Assembly: GCA_025174535.1 (NCBI GenBank)
Contig: JALBUN010000023.1
Location: 1,116,001-1,180,000 of the forward strand
From: Cantharellus purpuraceus
Lineage: Eukaryota; Basidiomycota; Agaricomycetes; Cantharellales; Hydnaceae
Length of the DNA: 64,000 bases
Direction: 5' to 3'
The notes under the pieces are model-generated. The model did not search any database, was not told the DNA's origin, and saw only the letters and a list, made by a program, of their open reading frames with translations. A program made the translations under genes and the position numbers. Below are positions 47,919-61,633 of the stretch, in pieces. The stretch's first letter is position 1, and every line of letters starts with the position of its first letter.

Positions 47919-50900
47919 ATGTCTGAGCACACTATAGAGGAGCTTGTAAATGAATGGTTACGTTTGGACCAGGTGCAGAGAACTTTCCGTGACGGGCTCT
48001 TTGGTCGCAAAGTATAGAATAACCGAATACCGAATACAGGAAGAATCAACGAGGCGTGAAATCCAACAGCTATGGAATGACCATAACATTCCAGAGTTAG
48101 AAAGTCGACTCCGGTGGGCACATGGGTTGCTGGATTTTAGTCATCATTTCTGATTCTCTCTATTTGCGAGCCTGGCAGGCAGAGGATAGAATTCGGCACC
48201 GCAGATAGGCACACCATTGCTACGAATCCAGTGATTGTTTAGTTATGATCATTTCCACAGCACGGCTCCGAGGTCGTATGGAGGCTGGGTTTGCTCGTAT
48301 GAACAGCCTTGTTGTTATTCAAACATCGCAAGTAAGCCCAATACACGACTGACGAATGATACCTGTATGTTGAACACCTCGAAGGGCCTCGCTGCCTATG
48401 TATCACTGAATGTTCCAGAAGCCCAGAACAGGGGTATAGTTATTGGTTAGTTTAAATCAGCACGGATGAGGCTGGTGTCAATCGTTTTTATATTTCAATG
48501 TTAGGGCACGACCATCGTCATAATTCGGAACACTGGGCGAACCTCACTGCAGCAGCATTTTTGAGCGTTGGTTTCATTGTGTACTTGCTCAAAGGCCTTG
48601 TACACACACCTCTGTCAGTCTCTCCCCCCCAAAAAATATGGTGTTTAGCATCTCGTTTACTTCTTAGCTTGTGCACAGCGTGCCTTTCAGCGTTTCCAAG
48701 CTCAAAGCCGCGTGCGGGGTGATGATCACAGGTCAGTCCAAGTCGTTTAAAAATATATATTCTAGGAAAATTAAACACATGTTTACTAGCTAGTCATAAC
48801 CCAAAAAACGACAATGGATATAAGGTTTACTGGGAGAATGCAGTTCAGGTGCACTTCAAATTTCTCTTGTGCTCATACTTGAACAATTATTCGAGCTGCC
48901 ATGAAATTCAGATTATCGGGCCACATGATCGCGGCATTGCGAACTCTATCAAGAATAATCTGAAACCTCGTATATGGGACATGCGTGATTTTGAAGATTC
49001 TCCTCGTCTTCACTCCAAGACAGAGGAAATGCAAAATGCCTATTTTTCTTATTTACGAGACATTAGTCATTTAAAGTTCGTACAATAGCCTCCCCCTTCT
49101 CCTCAGACTATCATTCACCATTTTTCCATAGGAACCAGAATCCTGCCACGACGGTAAAATTTATTAGTACTGCGATGCATGGTGTAGGACACAATTATGC
49201 TGTCAGAGCATTTGATATGTTTGGTTTTCCCCCATTCATTCCTGTAGATCGTCAGAAAGATCCTGACCCGGACTTTCCGACGGTGAAGTTTCCTAATCCT
49301 GAAGAGAAAGGTTAGCCCACCCTGCTGAGTGACCTCCTTACACCTGACCCTTATTGTCGTGATTTTATAGGTGCACTAGTGCGTGAAACGACTGAAGTCA
49401 TTATTGCAAATAAGCTGACAGTGTCATCCAATTGGCAGGATCTGGCTCTCGAAGCAGCGAATGAAGTACATGCAGACTATGTTCTGGCAAATGATCCGGA
49501 CGCCGACCGATTCACAGCTGCTGAACGAAGGTCTGTACCTGGTTTGCTGGTATCTCATGCTTTCGAGCTCACTGAATCATACTCATAGTCATGATGGAAC
49601 ATGGAAAATATTCACAGGCGATATGCTGGGTGCAGTATTTGCGGCTCGGACGCTTGAGGTCAGTGTGAATTCAGATGGTACACAGGCACGAGGTCACAAA
49701 TCAAGCCTTTAGTTGTACCGAGCGTCTGGAAAACCTCTTAGTACGTCCTTCAAAATACGTGTCTTATAGTTTTTGAGATATATGTTTTGAAGATAAACTG
49801 GCAATGGTAGCCTCAACGGTCAGCTCCAAGATGCTTGATGCAATGGCCAAAAGAGAAGGCTTCAAATTTGTTGAATGTCTCACTGGTCTGGGTTCTCTCT
49901 ACGCCGGAATATACGCTCTCAACTAACTCACGATACAGGATTCAAGTACATTGGCAATACGGCGCTCGACCTAGTGAAAGAGGGGTATGAGGTTTGTACT
50001 TTCTTCCTGAATTGCAACTGTACCATATAGCCAAGATTCCAACAGGTACCGTTTGCCTACGAAGAAGCCATTGGGTTCATGATCGGTTATAAAATTCGTG
50101 ACAAGGATGGAATAGCCGCAATGGTACCTATACTGACTTTGTTTATCAAAGACAAAGGGGCTATCGTCTTCACAGGTTTTCTTCGCAGAATTAGCAGCAG
50201 ATCTATGCCGAAAAGGCTCATCTATCGCTCAATTTCTCTCGCAGCTCTATTCCAGGTATGGAATAAGCGTCTCGGCTACTGAGTACTAAAGCGTGTTCTG
50301 TTGGTTCAGATATGGCTATTTCCAGGTATGACAAACAACTACACACTTATTGTGTCCCGACGCCCACCACACGTAGACAAGCAACAGTTATTTCGTTTGT
50401 AGGTCTCTTCCGACAATTGATCGGATCTTTGCAAGGCTGAGAAACTACAGTCCTGAGGTTCGTAATGTTTCCATCCTTGTGTTTGTCATAACAACAAGCT
50501 TGTAAATAGTCACAGCATCGAAACTACCCTCGCGAAATAGGGGGGATGCATATTGTGTGGGTGCGCGATTTGACAACCGGATACGACAGTGCCAACCCAC
50601 CGACGTACGTGCCGGGCTTACCTTTGTCTTCTGGGCACATGATCCAATTTCGCGCTGAAACCGAGTCTCGTGCTGAATCAATCATGCTCACTCTTCGGTG
50701 TGTCCTCCGCTCTTCTTCCTTCTTTTTCTTCATGGATCTCGGCTCAACTTGCAATTGTCCTTTCACAGAACCAGCGGGACCGAACCAAAGGTATGCACTG
50801 TTACATAAAGTTGTCTGGGCAGGTAAGTCAGATCCTCACGCTTGTGTCCAGATCAAGTATTATCTCGAAGGACATGGGCATGACATCACTCTTGTCCAAA

Positions 50901-50980
50901 CAATACTCACGCAAGTCACAAACGAACTGACGACAGAGTGGGTCCAGGCAGCCCAAAATGGGTTGACTTTACCACTGTGA
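47919..50980 (+). CDS. PRM15: Phosphoribomutase / phosphoglucomutase (PRM15/PGM2 type)
   Basis: Alpha-D-phosphohexomutase that interconverts ribose-1-P and ribose-5-P, with some glucose-1-P activity in the family. The start [18 protein letters not shown] (ATG at 47919) is followed by [26 protein letters not shown] and [20 protein letters not shown]. Splicing of ATCACAG to CTAGTCAT creates the phosphoserine loop [20 protein letters not shown]. The metal loop [11 protein letters not shown] is at about 49480, [16 protein letters not shown] follows, and the phosphate-binding [20 protein letters not shown] is near the end. The protein ends NGLTLPL at 50980. The catalytic Ser, the three Asp residues and the phosphate site are all present. 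It can feed nucleoside-derived ribose into the pentose phosphate pathway served by the transketolase of this window. Confidence 0.92.
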
Positions 50981-51311
50981 AAGCTACATGACACACAACC
51001 TCGAGTCTTCTAAATGAACACGTGATACAGTGTGAAAGTGTTGTACACGTAGTAGAGCAATAATGACACGTACATGCAACCATTGAGCTTAGTGGAGGGG
51101 TGTTGGGATGACTTAGCAGCACAACCGCAGGAACTGGGTTTGAAACTCGCGCTGGGGCACTTGGATTAGACCAGATGATCATTACATATTGACCTCACTA
51201 AACGGGTTTAGCTATAACTATTGAAAGCGACCGCCGGGCTCGTAAAAGACGCAATGACGGCCCCATTGACTATATAATTGACATTGCTCGGGCGTTCATC
51301 AAGGTTGCACC
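50981..51311. other. Intergenic, no gene seen
   Basis: These 331 bases separate the phosphoribomutase and the acyltransferase on the plus strand. I see no coding block; the acyltransferase promoter should be here. Confidence 0.4.
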
Positions 51312-52712
51312 GTGACAGTCATGTCGACTCTCCTGGCTGCGTGTAATACATTGGTCCTTGGCGTTATTCTGCTTTACACCTGTCTATTTACTCTTACAAT
51401 ACCACATCCATCTCTTATTTACGTTCGCCTGGTCATTGCACCGCTCGCCATACTATGTTTCTGGAATTTTGGTTTTGGACCGTACATGCCCCCGACACTG
51501 ATGTTCTCCGGTGGAACGGCGGCTGTTGGATGGTACATGATAATGCGAGTGATAGAGCACACCATTGTCGGCATATGGGATCCAACCACCCCCTATTGGG
51601 TTGTGCGCGCCGGTAAGGATGTACCTCGTCCTACATACCCTCCACCGCGGTCTTTCCGAGAGCGCTGTTTCTACGCATTTGATCTCCTTACATCCCAGAG
51701 GGGTTCGAGTTGGTCCCTTAGTCTAGAATGGGACTGGATGCCCTACCGTCTTAGATCATGGTCATACGCACGTCCCCAAAGGCAATTTCTGATGGACAGT
51801 ATTAAAGCCATACTCATTCAATACCTACTCCTAGATTTATGCGACACAATTACCAAGTCGCGCACTTGGGATACCTCGCTACAGTATCCAGTATCGTCAC
51901 TACCTGTGCTGGAGCAGGCAATCTTCTCGATTGCTCTTTGTACGGGAACTTTCTTGGCAATCGATTTTGGATACATTGTAACATCGGCGGCCTGCGTGTT
52001 ATGTGGTTCGAGTCCTAATTCATGGCCCCCTATGTTTGATTCGCCATTTTCTTCCACGTCGTTACGAGACTTTTGGTCCCATCGTTGGCATCGAATATTC
52101 CGCCGTGTCTTTGAACGCCTTTCTATCCCATTGGTGTGCATGACGATGCCATTCGTCGGCCTCGTGGTCAAGGATCGCCGTCACAAGGAGTACATCGTCT
52201 CAACGATTCGCCTCATCGTTATCTTTGGACTGTCAACCTTGCTGCACTTATTGATTATGCATCGCGTTGCACAGCAAGCATACCGCAAGAATTACGCAAA
52301 AGATGATCCCACTTTTTGGGATCCTAGTACGCTCAAATTTTTCATGTCCCAATCCTTGGGCATGGCATTCGAGCATACTGCACTATCACGCATTGCCAAT
52401 TGGATGTTTCCTTCTGAAGAATATCTTGGGGATTGTCCGCAAGCCATCCAAACGCACCCATCAGTGCATCCTTCGTCAAGGGTTGATGGGATCCAGAATG
52501 GAAGCGCAGGTGCTCTCAAGTCCAATGCAAATACAGGGGTGCACCGTTGGGAGCGAGAAGCCTTAATGCGTTTATATGCATGGCTTTTTCTCCTCTGGAC
52601 AGGTCGGTGGTGGGCAGATAAATGGGTTCGTTCTGGCTTCTTCGACGAGAATGAAATTGTAGTACTGTTCAGCGTATGGAGAGGCTTGCGGCACGGGAAA
52701 TGGAGAGTATAG
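51312..52712 (+). CDS. Wax synthase-like membrane-bound O-acyltransferase
   Basis: Single-exon 466-codon integral membrane protein of the wax-synthase domain (MBOAT_2) family common in basidiomycetes. Hydrophobic helices occur at the N-terminus (CNTLVLGVILLYTCLFTLTI), at about residues 45-75 and 155-175, around residues 205-235 (LEQAIFSIALCTGTFLAIDF), and later around VSTIRLIVIFGLSTLLHLLI. The last contains the expected membrane His. The family hallmark S-x-x-D/F-W-x-x-R-W-H is present as SLRDFWSHRWHRIFRRVF. Relatives esterify fatty alcohols or acetylate sterols or terpenoids, so an acyl-CoA substrate is likely but the acceptor is unknown. It lacks introns, unlike nearly all its neighbours. 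Start at 51312 or Met4. Confidence 0.8.
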   Translation: MTVMSTLLAACNTLVLGVILLYTCLFTLTIPHPSLIYVRLVIAPLAILCFWNFGFGPYMPPTLMFSGGTAAVGWYMIMRVIEHTIVGIWDPTTPYWVVRAGKDVPRPTYPPPRSFRERCFYAFDLLTSQRGSSWSLSLEWDWMPYRLRSWSYARPQRQFLMDSIKAILIQYLLLDLCDTITKSRTWDTSLQYPVSSLPVLEQAIFSIALCTGTFLAIDFGYIVTSAACVLCGSSPNSWPPMFDSPFSSTSLRDFWSHRWHRIFRRVFERLSIPLVCMTMPFVGLVVKDRRHKEYIVSTIRLIVIFGLSTLLHLLIMHRVAQQAYRKNYAKDDPTFWDPSTLKFFMSQSLGMAFEHTALSRIANWMFPSEEYLGDCPQAIQTHPSVHPSSRVDGIQNGSAGALKSNANTGVHRWEREALMRLYAWLFLLWTGRWWADKWVRSGFFDENEIVVLFSVWRGLRHGKWRV

Positions 52713-53007
52713 TCTTATTACAGGAGAGGTGTATATCACCTCAAACCTAATCCAAATTAATGCGAAAGGATTCTCGGGATGCACTGGCCTGACGTGACGA
52801 GTTGCCATTCTGCTCCAGGCGTCATTCATGCAATGTATGTCTGTCACCGCACGTCCAGTGCCAGTGCCGTGATTACGCTTCTTTCTGGATAGTCCTTTTT
52901 GGTGTAGCCTGGCTGCGGTGAAATTGAAACATTGCAATATTGACCAAGTTCGGAGATCGACATATTAACGTAGAATTTATTGACGACAGCTGTTACATGG
53001 CATTGCT

Positions 53008-53556
53008 CTAGTGGTGCGGCTTCTTTTCGACTTGGATAGTGTCCCAGACACGCCTCTCCTCGACCTCTCGAGCAACCTCGGCCACATAGGGTGCCAAGTA
53101 TCTGACGTCCTGCATTTCGTTGAGTGCGGAAGGTATCAAGTAACAGACGGATGTACATACCTCAGATGGCTTCACCCACTGCTCCTTTGGAAGATCTTTA
53201 TGAAGCACAGAACACTGAGAGGCCAAACGAAGGCGGTAGGCACGATCATAGGCTTCGCGGGGTGAGAGACGCGATAGCGCCTTCGGAAAAGTTGTTACAT
53301 ATTTCCCCTAGTTCTTAGGGATCCTCAGCCTCACCTTTTGGACGTCCTGGCGCTCTTCGAGCACTGGGAAATGTCCCGATGAGCGAAATGGAGAAGATAA
53401 TTGGAGAAACATCATACAGAGATCATCGTATCTTAGACCCATTCGCCTGTACCCAGCCGCATCAGCGTACCATTTTGAAAAGGGAGTGATAATGCGACTC
53501 CAAAAGCGAGATTGTTTGATGTAGGGGGCAAGAGAAAGTCCAAGAGGTCCAAACAT
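53008..53556 (-). CDS. QCR7: Cytochrome bc1 complex subunit 7 (QCR7)
   Basis: Small matrix-side subunit of respiratory complex III. The start MFGPLGLSLAPYIKQSRFWS is at the only ATG (53556). It continues with WYADAAGYRRMGLRYDDL. After a short intron come LEERQDVQKA and LSPREAYDRAYRLRLASQ, then CSVLHKDLPKEQWVKPSE and, after another intron, DVRYLAPYVAEVAREVEERR and a stop at 53008. These blocks match fungal Qcr7 closely (yDDL-x-ERPDVQKAL, LHKDLPKEQW, DVRYLKPH). It diverges from NDK with a 144-base gap. Confidence 0.93.
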
Positions 53557-53700
53557 GCTAGATGCGAGGATAGTGACAACCAACTATTATGTACTATAGC
53601 GCTTTGTTACCCACAGCTGAGCGCCAATCCATTATAAAACCCATCTCGCAGGCTTCCGTCAAAACTTACCTATCACCACTACATACCACACTCTCAAAAA
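53557..53700. promoter_or_regulatory. QCR7/NDK bidirectional promoter with CCAAT and TATA-like boxes
   Basis: The 144-base gap between divergent ATGs has CCAAT at 53624-53628 and TATAAA at 53633-53638 on the plus strand, about 63-77 bases before the NDK start codon. A CT-rich leader precedes the NDK ATG. Confidence 0.6.
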
Positions 53701-54391
53701 ATGACTGTTCAAGAGCGCACCTACATCATGGTCAAGGTATCTACTATTTCTCCTCTCTTCTCGTCTTGGCCATATCTAAGGAGAATCATAACAATCATCA
53801 AGCCTGACGGTGTCCAGCGTGGGCTCGTTGGCGACATTATTAAGCGTTTTGAACAGCGCGGCTTCAAGCTTGTCGCATTGAAACTCGTACATGCCTTTCC
53901 GGAACACCTCGAAAAGCGTAAGTTGGCTATAGATTTGCCATTGATTCCTCAATCAGCTTTCAAAATGGACTTTTGCAGACTACGAAGACCTCAAGGGCAA
54001 GCCCTTCTTCCCCGGCCTCATCAAGTACATGGCCTCGGGCCCCGTTGTCGCCACTGTTTGGGAGGGTCTCGATGCAGTCAAGACTGGCCGTGCCATGCTT
54101 GGTGCAACTAACCCATTGGCCTCCAATTCAGGTTGGTCATCGCGCTGCACCACATGTCGCTCTCGAACTTACCATATTACGTAGGAACTATTCGTGGTGA
54201 CTATGCGCTCTCTGTTGGCCGTAACATCTGCCATGGCTCCGACTCTGTTGAGAATGCCGAGAAGGAAATCAAGCTGTATGTATGCCTTGTTGATGCATCA
54301 TTCGTATGGCTCATTTTCTTCTACCCACAGTTGGTTCCCCGAGGGAATTGTCCAATATACCCACAACCAGGCTAGCTGGGTCTTTGAGTAA
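53701..54391 (+). CDS. YNK1: Nucleoside diphosphate kinase
   Basis: Transfers gamma-phosphate between nucleoside triphosphates and diphosphates through a phospho-histidine. Exon 1 [12 protein letters not shown] joins after an intron to [60 protein letters not shown] and [20 protein letters not shown] follow. The active site [20 protein letters not shown] holds the catalytic His. The protein ends [11 protein letters not shown] at 54391. Four short introns interrupt it. Length and all active-site residues fit the family. It fits the nucleotide theme of URA6 and phosphoribomutase, though it is a housekeeping enzyme. Confidence 0.97.
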
Positions 54392-54641
54392 TCGGATAGC
54401 AACCACACCACCCTACTGAAGATTTAGATTTACTCCCATATTCTAGTTGTCCAGAGGATTCTCTAGCAGTACATTCACTGTCATGACCCGTCTATTTCTC
54501 TACAAAGTCATTACACAAGATCCGCTGCAGTGAGATTACTGTTAATCATAGTGGTACAAGCACCTAACGTGAATCAATCAACTCTACACTGCAACTGCAG
54601 GAGCCAATCCCTACAATTTCCAATCAAACATCTCAATCGCC

Positions 54642-56517
54642 CTAATTGGTCACGTGTCTCACTGTAGTCGGCTTGGCACGTCTCGTCTCGCTTGAGCGGC
54701 CACTTGAGTCTATAGAGGACGATGGTGCGTGCGATGTCTGAGGCTCTGACGATGATGTCGTTGTATAATGAGGTGGAAGCTCCTGGACATCCCTTCCTGC
54801 CGTGAAAATCGTAACAGGCGGGCCCCCCGCATCGTGGTGCACAACATAGACATGGGAGTCATTATTACGTCCTGTCATAACTGGGTTTTCCTCGTTGCTT
54901 CTTACTTCGACCTGTTCCTGTGAACGGATGGCTGTAATTGGATATGGTGTGACGCCAGGTTGGGATGAAGTCGCTTGTGTAACAACAGGCTCAGCCTCTT
55001 GATCGCCCTCACTCATCTTGTGGTGTTTCCACCGGCGGTAGCTCCATAACCACTGCAGCAGGAGAGTGGAAATGACACCAAGAGCGAGTGCGCCAATGGC
55101 TACACCGACTGCTGCACCGACGGAAACATGGCGAGAAACAGGCGCACTTGGTTGGACTCTAACGAAGGTAAGACGTGAGGGGAAAAGCAGAGGTCACCGA
55201 CGTATTGACATACGTTAGACTGTCTCCCGCAAGGTGGAGACAATCTGTCGGCCCATTACCACCGGAATGAAGGGGCCCGTACGCCCAAGACGCACCCGTT
55301 GCGTCGACGAGGGATATCCAAAATTGCATAGCCCAACCCTGGTGACTACGTCGGTTGAGGAGAGATGTATTGGCATCCACAACTCACAAGAGTTACTGTC
55401 CAATTCATGGGCCCATGATCGTTAAATGCTAGGCTCAGAGGCGGATGAAGCGAGGGTGCCACCTGTCCCGACATCACTCATGATTGGCATGCGTGATGCT
55501 GTGTTTTCGACAGAAGCACGAACCGTCATGGTAAATGGTGGGGTCCCATTCTGAGCCATCAAGGAAATGGTCCTACACTACCAAAAAATGTTAAAGGTGT
55601 AACATCGCCAACACACGTTCCACACCTGATCTGGCCAACCGTACTGTGTGAGTGCACCGGTCTCAGTTGTGCCCTGCACTGACAGGGTTGTTGGGATAGA
55701 GAACGTTTCATTGCATCTTTGGGACGAGTTTCGGGGTGGCATTACAGTGTAGGAGGCCTGGCACCCTCCCGTGTGTCCTTGGGAATCGAACTATAAATTA
55801 CATCAGATCGATTCTGGACCTTAATATTCATAAATCGAACCATGCATATCTGATACTGTGATAAGTAGCTCAGGATCCTTCAAACAGGAAAGGAAAACAA
55901 TCTAATACGCTTACTTGAGTATCTGGAGGAAAGGGAACAACCCACTCCTGATCAACAAAGAGAGTCAGTGATCCGCAGTCCATAAATTCAGTAGATATTC
56001 ACAAATGGGGAGAAAGCTCCTGCATCCACAATAAGAGGATATGTCAATGTGCTAATGGAACATGTGAGACCACGTAGATGACGAAGTGATGGGGTGGTTG
56101 CCTCACGAGGTATATACACGAAGAGTGTATGGCGGGACCGGATCAGGACTACGCAGGTAAGATCGCTCATCTACAGTATAACAAGGACGCAACCCACCTG
56201 CCAGTGTTTAGCGGCCCCCATGTTATATTGAGTTTGTCGCACTGCGCTACGACTCACTCTCAGCTGTGTGAGAGCCTCGATGTCTTATACAGACCTGTAG
56301 TTGGTACGGAGACATTAACTTTCGGCGGTGTCCAATTAAAATTGAAGTCCTGAGTGGGACAGAAAAGCGTCAAAATGTAGAGTATATCCCATTAATGTAG
56401 GACGTATACAGCTATAAGCCACGGTGAGAATGCTGCGGTCTCCGACGCTATAGAGAAGTCAAACAGCGCGAACAGGAGCACAAATCCGCCCAGATAGCGT
56501 AAGGAAGTACAGCCCAT
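54642..56517 (-). CDS. Orphan type I single-pass membrane protein
   Basis: No named family, but the layout is common in Agaricomycetes. The ATG at 56517 begins a signal peptide MGCTSLRYLGGFVLLFALFD followed by FSIASETAAFSPWLIA. The next exon gives DFNFNWTPPKVNVSVPTTG. Extracellular Cys-containing blocks follow: CDKLNITWGPLNTG, PYTLFVYIPREATTPSLRHL, TCSISTLTYPLIVDAGAFSP and SQRCNETFSIPTTLSVQGTT. A Gly/Ala-rich membrane helix (HVSVGAAVGVAIGALALGVI then STLLLQWLWSY) precedes a basic stop-transfer YRRWKHHK. The cytoplasmic tail of about 125 residues is Ser/Thr/Pro-rich and ends at 54642. It may act as a surface sensor; that is only inference from topology. Confidence 0.65.
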
Positions 56518-57139
56518 ATTTCTAGTACGAGGCCAAGAGGAATGGACGAGATGGCAAACCGAACTCCGGACGTCAATAGTCTTAGAGTTATAAACGTATG
56601 CGCCGGGGCGCTGTTTGGACTACGAGATGAGGTGGCCACGCCAAGCAACCTCCACGAAGGGACTCGACCCTGAGTGGGCTGTCGCTTGCTTCAAGTCTCA
56701 TGCAATCATACCTACACTAATCCGAAGTTGATAAAGAGACACAGGAACAAGCTTCCAATGTGTATCCTTAAGCGCAGGACTAGGCCATATCGGCTTGTAT
56801 CAAAGTTCAGGGACTGAATACGGCTAAATACTTGTGAAGACGCTGAGGCAAGCACCGAGAACATAGGAAGGCACGAGGAGCACGAGGAGCACGAGGACAT
56901 AGCCAGTTTAGGTCAGTAGACAAACCAGAGTAGGTATCATCGGACTTGAAATAGATGCTTTTATGCCATAGCACGACTGTTCTTCCATTGTAGGCCGTGG
57001 CGACAAAAGAGCAGATTAGGTCCAAGCTGCCGTCCGGCTACAGTTCAAGTGTGGCGTCACGCGTTCCAAGGGCGTCCATGGGCGCGCGTTCCAAGTTTCG
57101 TACGCGCAAGTTGCAGCCGACTTCAAGTTTTGCTCCCTT
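56518..57139. other. Intergenic with a short tandem repeat
   Basis: No gene is seen in these 622 bases. A 9-base unit GCACGAGGA occurs three times in tandem at 56871-56897. The region should hold promoters of the membrane protein (minus) and LETM1 (plus). Confidence 0.45.
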
Positions 57140-59482
<2,343 letters not shown>

Positions 59483-59714
59483 GATTTGCATCAATGGCAT
59501 GTTTATTGATAATAGATCACTCTGTACCTTATTCTCCTTCGTAAGTCAAATCAACATGGAGATTGAACTTAGAGTAATGTAGCGTATGTCTGACCGTGTA
59601 AAGTATTGTCAAAGCCTTGTTGCACTTTCCGTTATTCATTTCGGGGCGTGACATTGTCTACGGTGACGCAGAGGGCTCGCGGAGGTAATTTCCCAACGAT
59701 CAACGACTTTTGCA

Positions 59715-60107
59715 ATGGCTGGCCCAAATCTTGAGGTCTTCAAGTTTGGGCTCTACCTGTTCTTCCCGATCGTCATGATGGTGCAGTTCAGCAACCCGGA
59801 GTGGTATCAGAGAAATGTGCTGCCGGTATGTACGATGGATGCTCTTAGGTGGCCCGCGAATCGCCTAAATTTGAATACCTAGTACAAAGACCGAATATTT
59901 CCCAAGGACGCTGACGTCTATGTTAGTAATGTGATGATGGTAGTTTTCATGCCGAATTTACCATTTCTTCAGAAACCACCACACGCTCACAAAGAAGTGC
60001 TTGCGGAGCTGGAGCGTTTAAAGGCACGACGGATTGCGCGGAAACAGGGACGAGAGCAGTTGACGCAGGTGGACGCACAAGTGGGAGAGGAGGAAAGGCT
60101 TGTCTAA
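59715..60107 (+). CDS. PET100: Cytochrome c oxidase assembly factor PET100
   Basis: Small inner-membrane protein needed to assemble complex IV. Three exons give a 94-residue protein. MAGPNLEVFKFGLYLFFPIV (membrane helix) continues MMVQFSNPEWYQRNVLP. After GTATGT...CTAG, exon 2 reads YKDRIFPKDADVY, and after GTTAGT...TTCAG exon 3 reads KPPHAHKEVLAELERLKARR and ends VGEEERLV with TAA at 60105-60107. The N-terminal block NLE(V/I)F(K/R)F-x-LY and the P-E-W-Y motif are the family hallmarks. Its exons are too short to show as ORFs. The gene follows LETM1 on the same strand after 232 bases. Confidence 0.9.
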
Positions 60108-60244
60108 GGTTAGCTCGTCTCCTCCATCAGGTACCAACAACGGTCGGCTCAACTGCACAGGCCGTTATGGGCATATTATTGTATTACTAGAATCTCACTC
60201 AATCTATTCCAATAAACTCATCTCATGCATCTTCTGTATCAAGT

Positions 60245-61633
60245 CTACTTCTCCACATCTATTTCTTTCCCTTCAACCCACACCTTCCATGGACCAAAAT
60301 CCTGATCTACGAGGTTGCGATAATTCGACATCTCCTTCAATGACGTCTTACTTCCTCCGCAAACCACGAATACGACGGTTCTGCGCTTTCCATCGATCCT
60401 GGGAGGGATAAGTTGTTCAAATATCGGTCGCTTGTACGCTGGTATCAATGTCGTGGAACACGCAAGCTCTACTAGGAATTTATGGTCGTCTGGTGACATA
60501 GGGTGATCAGGATGGATCTGCCGCTCAAATTAGCGTATCGCACAAACCTGCAAAGGCCAATGCTGTCTGCATGCTCAGAATGTCGGGAACCAGGACGCAA
60601 TGCACGCTGCCTTTTCTTTGTAGTGCCATCTTCATTGCTCCAGGGGCTGGGCTTGACGCACCAAGGGAAGATGCGACTGATGCTATGGCAGGTAATTGGA
60701 CAAGATGTACCCTGTATGGCTCATCGAAAAATATGGTCACATCAGTTGGAAGCGGAGGTGATTTGACTTTTGAGAGCAGCGGTTGACGGTTGGCTTGGAG
60801 AGAGTGGTAAAAGCAGTCTGCACCTATTGTTTCCAGAGCTACGATTGACACTGCAACCCCCAATTTGATAGGTCAATACAGGCAACAAGAAGGCACTTTA
60901 ATAGGTATTTACCATCATCCCAGCCTACTGATTCACACCCAACCATCACTCCCGCAAGGAGGCCTGCGCCGCCTACGCTACAGAAGATGGCGTCCGGTTT
61001 AACATCCAAATCTGTGGAGATCTCTTGGATCATCGACGCGTGGCCTCGCCACAGATCCACATCATCTTACATGTGATGCGAGTCATTTCGTTTGAGAATT
61101 GAGTGGTAGATGCAAATACCATATGCAGAAACCATGATGCTACGGGTATTCAGCATAGTGCTATTAACTCACGATGACAGGATATCACCGTACCTTCCGG
61201 GATTCTCAGTCAGTGCCTCTTGGGCCTTCACAAGAACTTCCGAATAGTCCTTACCTCCTGTGACTAATTCCGCTCCTTCTCTTTTAAGGCTATCTAAAAA
61301 ATGCGGATCCAAACCAGCAGGCAGAAAAACAGTGCACCGCACGCCGACGGCTCGTGCGGCACAAGCAGCAGCAAAACCTGCGTTACCACCGGAGGCTATG
61401 ATAATGTGAGCATCCGGCGACTTCTCTTTAGCTTGTTGGGCAACAAGAGACATGCCCCGAAATTTGAAAGATTGCGAGGGTTGCAAATTCTAGCGCAGCT
61501 GCATGACAAGCACGGACGAAGTAGAATCGTACAGCAAACCAACCTCGAGCTTCAGGTATACATCACAGTCTAGCAATTCGGAGAGGCGTTGGGAATGCAT
61601 CAACGGCGTATGAACCCACAGTGGTTTAGTCAT
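60245..61633 (-). CDS. CHA1: L-serine/threonine dehydratase
   Basis: PLP enzyme that deaminates L-Ser to pyruvate (and L-Thr to 2-oxobutanoate). The start MTKPLWVHTPLMHSQRLSEL is at ATG 61633, followed by LLDCDVYLKLE. After an intron, QPSQSFKFRGMSLVAQQAKE contains the Schiff-base Lys. IIIASGGNAGFAAACAARAV is the substrate loop, and AIFCSVGGAGLLAGVMVGCE the PLP phosphate-binding Gly loop. The C-terminal exon ends VVFVVCGGSKTSLKEMSNYR ... WVEGKEIDVEK at 60245. The CGGS that binds the pyridine nitrogen is present. This is the fold-type II catabolic form as in yeast Cha1. At least five introns are needed. It diverges from the GH31 gene. Confidence 0.92.

Noticed and set aside
51115..51185. tRNA-like sequence with A-box-like TGGTCTAATCC and B-box-like GAGTTTCAAACCC on the minus strand
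   Set aside because: The T-arm and acceptor stems do not pair, so it is not a tRNA; it could be a chance match.
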